Under the pieces are notes generated by a model. The model was not told the origin of the DNA. It worked only from the letters and a program-made list of their open reading frames with translations, and searched no databases. A stretch of DNA of 9,205 nt, taken from positions 1 through 9,205 of the forward strand of contig JAISEZ010000174.1 of NCBI GenBank assembly GCA_031263835.1, in the 5' to 3' direction. The DNA comes from Tannerella sp. (GTDB lineage: Bacteria; Bacteroidota; Bacteroidia; Bacteroidales; Tannerellaceae). The position numbers and the translations under genes were made by a program. Every line of letters starts with the position of its first letter. Position 1 is the stretch's first letter. Below are positions 6,471 to 9,205 of this stretch, in pieces.

Positions 6471-7709
6471 ATGAACATCCTGTACACCTTTGCGCTGCAC
6501 ATGTACGCCTTCGCGACGGAGGTGGCCTCGCTGTTCCTGCGCAAGGCGCGCCTGACGCGCCTGGGACAGTGGCATACGAACGGCCTCCTGCGCACGGAAA
6601 TCGACCGCAACGCCCGGTACATCTGGTTTCACGCCGCCTCGCTGGGCGAGTTCGAGCAGGGGCGGCCGCTGATGGAACTGCTGAAGGCGCGCCGTCCGGA
6701 GTATAAAATCCTGCTGACGTTTTTTTCGCCCTCGGGCTACGAAGTGCGCAAGAACTACGACGGCGCGGACGTCATCTGCTACCTGCCCTTCGACACGCCC
6801 TACAAGGTGAAGAAGTTCCTCAGTCTGGCGCAGCCCGCGATGGCCGTCTTCATCAAGTACGAGTTCTGGCTGAACTACCTCACCGAACTGAAACGCCGCC
6901 GCATCCCGACCTACCTGATTTCCGCCGTATTCCGCCCCGAACAGATTTTTTTCAAACCCTACGGCAAATGGTACCTGCAGGCGCTGTACTGTTTTGACCG
7001 CCTGTTTGTGCAGAACGGGGAGTCGGAGCGTCTGCTGGCCGAACACGGCATTACGAACGTGAGCGTCTGCGGCGATACGCGGTTCGACCGTGTGCTGGCC
7101 GTACAGCATCAGGCACGGCTGCTGCCGGTGGTCGGGCAGTTTGCCGGCGACGGCCGTCCGGTGCTGGTGGCCGGCAGCACCTGGCCGCAGGACGAGGACA
7201 TACTCCTGTCCTACTTCAATGCGCACCCGGAGATTAAACTCATCATCGCGCCTCACGAGATTCACCGCACGCACCTGATGGACATTGAAACCAGGCTCAG
7301 CCGTCCTTCCATCCGCCTCTCGGAAACGAACGACCAGTCCGTTTCGGACAAAGATTGCCTGATTATAGACAGTTTCGGTATGCTTTCCTCCATCTACCGG
7401 TATGGCCGGATGGCCTATATCGGCGGCGGCTTCGGGAAGGGCATCCACAACACGCTGGAGGCGGCCGTGTACGGTATACCGGTGATATTCGGCCCTCATT
7501 ACCGGAAATTCCGCGAAGCGAAAGAGCTGATCGCAGCCGGCGGCGGCTTCTGCGTGACGGACGGAACCGCACTGGCTACCCTGCTCAACGAATGGCATAC
7601 CCGTCCGGACTCCTGCCGGGACGCAGGTCGCATCGCAGGCGACTACGTGCAGCAAAATAGCGGCGTAGCCGAAAAAATCTTCCGCGAAATAACCGGAAAC
7701 AGTGATTAA
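6471..7709 (+). CDS. waaA: 3-deoxy-D-manno-octulosonic acid (Kdo) transferase
   Basis: A 412-residue GT30-family glycosyltransferase (WaaA/KdtA) that moves Kdo from CMP-Kdo onto the lipid A precursor at the cytoplasmic face of the inner membrane, an early step of lipopolysaccharide core assembly. The N-terminal hydrophobic stretch (about 2-23) fits the usual membrane anchor. HAASLGEFEQ (54-63) carries the conserved catalytic glutamate E60. AGSTWPQDED (234-243), APHEIHR (260-266) and HNTLEAAVYGIPVIFGPHY (326-344) are the C-terminal nucleotide-sugar-binding motifs. The length fits the family. It follows gltX with only 3 bases between and has no own promoter that I can see, so it likely depends on the gltX transcript. 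The TAA stop (7707-7709) is part of the first heptamer of the palindromic element, so the mRNA 3' end is that structure. Whether it adds one or two Kdo residues cannot be read from sequence alone. Confidence 0.95.
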   Translation: MNILYTFALHMYAFATEVASLFLRKARLTRLGQWHTNGLLRTEIDRNARYIWFHAASLGEFEQGRPLMELLKARRPEYKILLTFFSPSGYEVRKNYDGADVICYLPFDTPYKVKKFLSLAQPAMAVFIKYEFWLNYLTELKRRRIPTYLISAVFRPEQIFFKPYGKWYLQALYCFDRLFVQNGESERLLAEHGITNVSVCGDTRFDRVLAVQHQARLLPVVGQFAGDGRPVLVAGSTWPQDEDILLSYFNAHPEIKLIIAPHEIHRTHLMDIETRLSRPSIRLSETNDQSVSDKDCLIIDSFGMLSSIYRYGRMAYIGGGFGKGIHNTLEAAVYGIPVIFGPHYRKFREAKELIAAGGGFCVTDGTALATLLNEWHTRPDSCRDAGRIAGDYVQQNSGVAEKIFREITGNSD

Positions 7710-8089
7710 TGGTTAGTGGTTAGTGGATAACGGCCGGTGTCATCAACTTAAGGGCTGGAATGCCGTACGGCTGCTCTCGGAGAGAGCGTACCTGGCTAGG
7801 CAGTATCCTCAGGATACTGTAACAAAAGCCGTAACACACATCCCTCTGCCTGCATCGCAGGCAAACCCAATCAGGCCGGCAGGTTTTCCGGAACCGGCAA
7901 GGCCCTGTTTGCCTGCGATGCAGGCAGGGGTTATGCGGATGGCTACCGTTTACAGTATCCTGAGGATACTGCCTAGCTATATATGCTCCCTCCGGGAGCA
8001 GCTGTTCAGCATTTCAGCCCTTAAGTTGATGACACCGGCCGTTATCCACTAACCATTAACCACTAACCACTAACCACTAACCACTAATC
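7704..8089. repeat. 386-bp nested inverted repeat with mirrored hairpins and heptamer ends
   Basis: The ends are heptamer arrays: four units at 7704-7731 (GATTAAT, GGTTAGT, GGTTAGT, GGATAAC) and seven inverted units at 8041-8089. The arms pair perfectly over 40 bp (7718-7757 with 8015-8054). Going inward, each arm holds four small hairpins in mirror order. Left: GCCG-TA-CGGC (7762-7771), GCTCTC-GGA-GAGAGC (7773-7787), CAGTATCC-TCA-GGATACTG (7801-7819), TGCCTGC-ATC-GCAGGCA (7847-7863). Right: 7910-7926, 7953-7971, 7985-7999, 8001-8010. The centre is TTCCGGAA (7886-7893). It begins inside the last codons of waaA. The open frame across it (7723-8052) is a by-product. A mobile or fold-back element, or a strong mRNA 3' structure, are both possible. 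Confidence 0.92.
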
Positions 8090-8148
8090 CCCTGTTTTTC
8101 AGCGTTCTTTTTTCTTTTATGTTTTTTTATGGGAAGAAAATGAACAAA

Positions 8149-8183
8149 TTTGGATGTTTATATGGAAAACATGCTTACATTTG
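8149..8183 (+). promoter_or_regulatory. Promoter-like site TTTG-N23-TACATTTG
   Basis: TTTG lies at 8149-8152 and an exact TAnnTTTG (TACATTTG) at 8176-8183. The spacer is 23 bases, slightly longer than the usual 19-21. It would drive the doubtful ORF at 8210 and perhaps the gene at 8670. Confidence 0.4.
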
Positions 8184-8209
8184 CCGCCAAAATATGCGGA
8201 GGTAAAGAA

Positions 8210-8650
8210 ATGTACGACAGGGGATTAAAATATGGCAACGGTTTACAGTTATTTAACGACTTAGAGTTGGAAAATAGCCGCAATATTCTTATCTCTCTCT
8301 CTCTCTCTCTCTGCCACCGTCGCTCGCGCGCCCGCGCGCATAAGATAATCAGCCACTTACAGGCTTTTCAAAAATCATTTTTCAGTGTTTTTCGGGGTGT
8401 TGCGGGGCAAAAACCGGCCGCTACGCGACCGGGTGCGGGGCATCATAAAGGTGGACGTCCGGAGCCGCGACACGACTGCAGAAAAACGGTAGCGACCCTC
8501 GCAATCCGTGACGCGCGTCCCTGCGTCTCCGCGTGGCGTTTTATCCATACGGCGGTCTCCATTGCCAACTGCCCGCCTGTACGGGCGAAAAGCGGGCGAA
8601 AGTGTTTCGCCCCTTCAATCTACCGATTCGCATTAATCACTAATCACTAA
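8210..8650 (+). CDS. Doubtful ORF with a (TC)10 tract and a good ribosome binding site
   Basis: An ATG at 8210 follows GGAGG by 7 bases, an unusually clear Shine-Dalgarno sequence for this kind of genome, and lies about 27 bases after a promoter-like box. The first 30 codons (MYDRGLKYGNGLQLFNDLEL, then ENSRNILISL) have balanced composition. Then (TC)10 encodes alternating Ser/Leu, and the rest is Arg/Ala-rich, has no recognisable domain, and runs into the heptamer array at 8632. Slippage by one TC unit would give short ends (for instance LPPSLARPRA then stop at 8343-8345). I think the beginning may be a genuine leader peptide or 5' region of something, while the long C-terminal part is probably not a product. 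Function unknown. Confidence 0.25.
   Translation: MYDRGLKYGNGLQLFNDLELENSRNILISLSLSLCHRRSRARAHKIISHLQAFQKSFFSVFRGVAGQKPAATRPGAGHHKGGRPEPRHDCRKTVATLAIRDARPCVSAWRFIHTAVSIANCPPVRAKSGRKCFAPSIYRFALITNH
8292..8312 (+). repeat. (TC)10 dinucleotide tract
   Basis: Ten TC units plus a final T, followed by a GC-alternating stretch at about 8321-8339. Dinucleotide tracts of this length change length readily and would switch frame in any ORF crossing them. Confidence 0.9.
8346..8565. other. GC-rich stretch, nothing firmly recognised
   Basis: Apart from the doubtful frame that crosses it, I see no gene, RNA or repeat here. Small palindromes such as GGACGTCC (8453-8460) occur but are isolated. Confidence 0.4.
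8594..8612. repeat. Hairpin GGGCGAAA-GTG-TTTCGCCC
   Basis: A perfect 8-bp stem with a 3-base loop, 20 bases before a heptamer array. The 3-base loop and nearby heptamers match the style of the hairpins in the two nested elements. A weaker hairpin (GCCCG/CGGGC) lies just upstream, around 8570-8585. Confidence 0.6.
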
Positions 8651-8666
8651 TCATTAATCACTATTT
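8632..8666 (-). repeat. Heptamer array, five units, next to a start codon
   Basis: Plus-strand units: ATTAATC, ACTAATC, ACTAATC, ATTAATC and a degenerate ACTATTT. The array ends three bases before the GTG start at 8670 and contains the in-frame TAA (8655-8657) that bounds that reading frame. Confidence 0.8.
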
Positions 8667-8669
8667 ATC

Positions 8670-9205
8670 GTGTTTTACGTAAGAATAAACAGAATCAGGG
8701 TATTTGACAACCGCGAGGGGTTCCTCGGGCTGTTCAACCGCGCAGAAATGCGTATCTACAGTTATGTTACCGGTTATGCCGGACCGGGCCAGCCGTCCGA
8801 ACTGACGCTGGGCGACCTGGCCGGGCTGCCCGACGACCGTGCGCGGCGCGAACTGCTGCAACAGCGGGTAGCCGCGGAAATCGACCGCTTCAGTCAGAGC
8901 GCCTTTCTCGAAATCAACGGCGTCAAAGACAATCAGGATTTGACGTTCGGTGATGCGGGGCTGGTAATCTATCAGAGCGAAACCATTCCCGACACCCTCC
9001 AGCTGCAACTGTGGGTGATTGAATCGGACGAAGACGTCCGTTCGCTGACGGTCGATGTCGATGTGCTGCTCGACAGCGACGAGTTCAAGGCGCTGCTCAA
9101 TGCCGTTAACATCGCGCTGACGGCTGCCAGTCCCGTACTGAGCGCCGCCATCGGCATCGGACGGATTGCCGTCAACCTGCTGCGGAAGAAACTGCGCGCC
9201 AACAA
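8670..9205 (+). CDS. Hypothetical protein, N-terminal 178 residues (runs off the window)
   Basis: The frame opens after a TAA at 8655 and stays open to the window end. GTG at 8670 is the only sensible start, giving MFYVRINRIRVFDNREGFLG; the next ATG would remove the first 26 conserved-looking residues. Residues 1-35 look like beta strands, 40-80 is a charged helical part, and 80-135 again alternates (LEINGV, GLVIYQSE, LQLQLWVIESDED, SLTVDVDVLLDSDEF). Residues 142-170 are an Ala/Ile/Leu-rich stretch that may be a membrane or amphipathic helix, followed by basic LRKKLRAN. No signal peptide is seen. I recall similar uncharacterised Bacteroidales proteins but cannot name a function; the acidic beta segments leave room for a C2-like fold, which is speculation. 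Codon use is GC-rich like gltX and waaA, which supports real coding. Confidence 0.75.
   Translation, partial: MFYVRINRIRVFDNREGFLGLFNRAEMRIYSYVTGYAGPGQPSELTLGDLAGLPDDRARRELLQQRVAAEIDRFSQSAFLEINGVKDNQDLTFGDAGLVIYQSETIPDTLQLQLWVIESDEDVRSLTVDVDVLLDSDEFKALLNAVNIALTAASPVLSAAIGIGRIAVNLLRKKLRAN

Noticed and set aside
4926..7655. A 909-codon open frame on the minus strand across gltX and waaA
   Set aside because: It is antisense to two certain genes and has no recognisable domain. Strong GC bias at third positions leaves the antisense frame without stops.
7723..8052. Open frame inside the nested inverted repeat
   Set aside because: It is wholly composed of palindrome arms; structure explains the sequence better than coding.
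7704..8089. Insertion sequence or integron cassette
   Set aside because: No transposase or integrase is encoded, no target-site duplication is evident outside the heptamers, and no attC-like core sites are recognisable. A non-autonomous element remains possible.
8661..9205. Minus-strand frames opposite the partial gene
   Set aside because: The plus-strand translation has protein-like composition and a sensible start; the minus-strand frames do not.

Overview
The window looks like chromosomal DNA from a member of the Bacteroidales. Three lines of evidence point there: promoter-like boxes follow the Bacteroidetes pattern (TTTG near -33, TAnnTTTG near -7), most starts lack a Shine-Dalgarno sequence and have A-rich leaders instead, and there is the N-terminal stub of a SusC-type TonB-dependent receptor. 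The gene content fits: a PgpH-type 7TM-HD phosphodiesterase, a glutamyl-tRNA synthetase and a Kdo transferase. No finer taxonomic call is supported.

Layout. 155-832 (minus) is a small hypothetical protein of a type I associate with Bacteroidales. Its upstream side carries a tandem array of 21-bp palindromic units (902-1107) and an 11-base C tract. 1379-1611 holds a heptamer array and a nested inverted repeat. 1680-1949 looks like a self-contained mini transcription unit (promoter, 47-codon ORF with a G10 tract, terminator). 2331-2636 (plus) is a truncated TonB-receptor N-terminus that ends inside another heptamer array. 2651-4690 (minus) is a full-length PgpH-like protein. 4959-6467 and 6471-7709 (plus) are gltX and waaA/kdtA, 3 bases apart and probably one operon. 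7704-8089 is a 386-bp nested inverted repeat that begins in the last codons of waaA. 8090-8669 holds a promoter-like site, a doubtful ORF with a (TC)10 tract, and hairpins. From GTG 8670 a hypothetical gene runs off the window end.

How it works together. The housekeeping core is envelope and translation related: GltX charges tRNA-Glu, WaaA adds Kdo to lipid A, and the divergent PgpH-like protein probably degrades cyclic di-AMP. The rest is unusually rich in short repeats. Heptamer arrays (GGTTAGT-like, or TTAGTAG-like before gltX) lie in most intergenic regions and supply or overlap the stop codons of pgpH, waaA and the receptor remnant. The most interesting structure is the 7704-8089 element. 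Each arm contains four small hairpins in mirror order, and two of them differ between arms by changes that preserve base pairing, which suggests selection or a copying process acting on structure rather than sequence.
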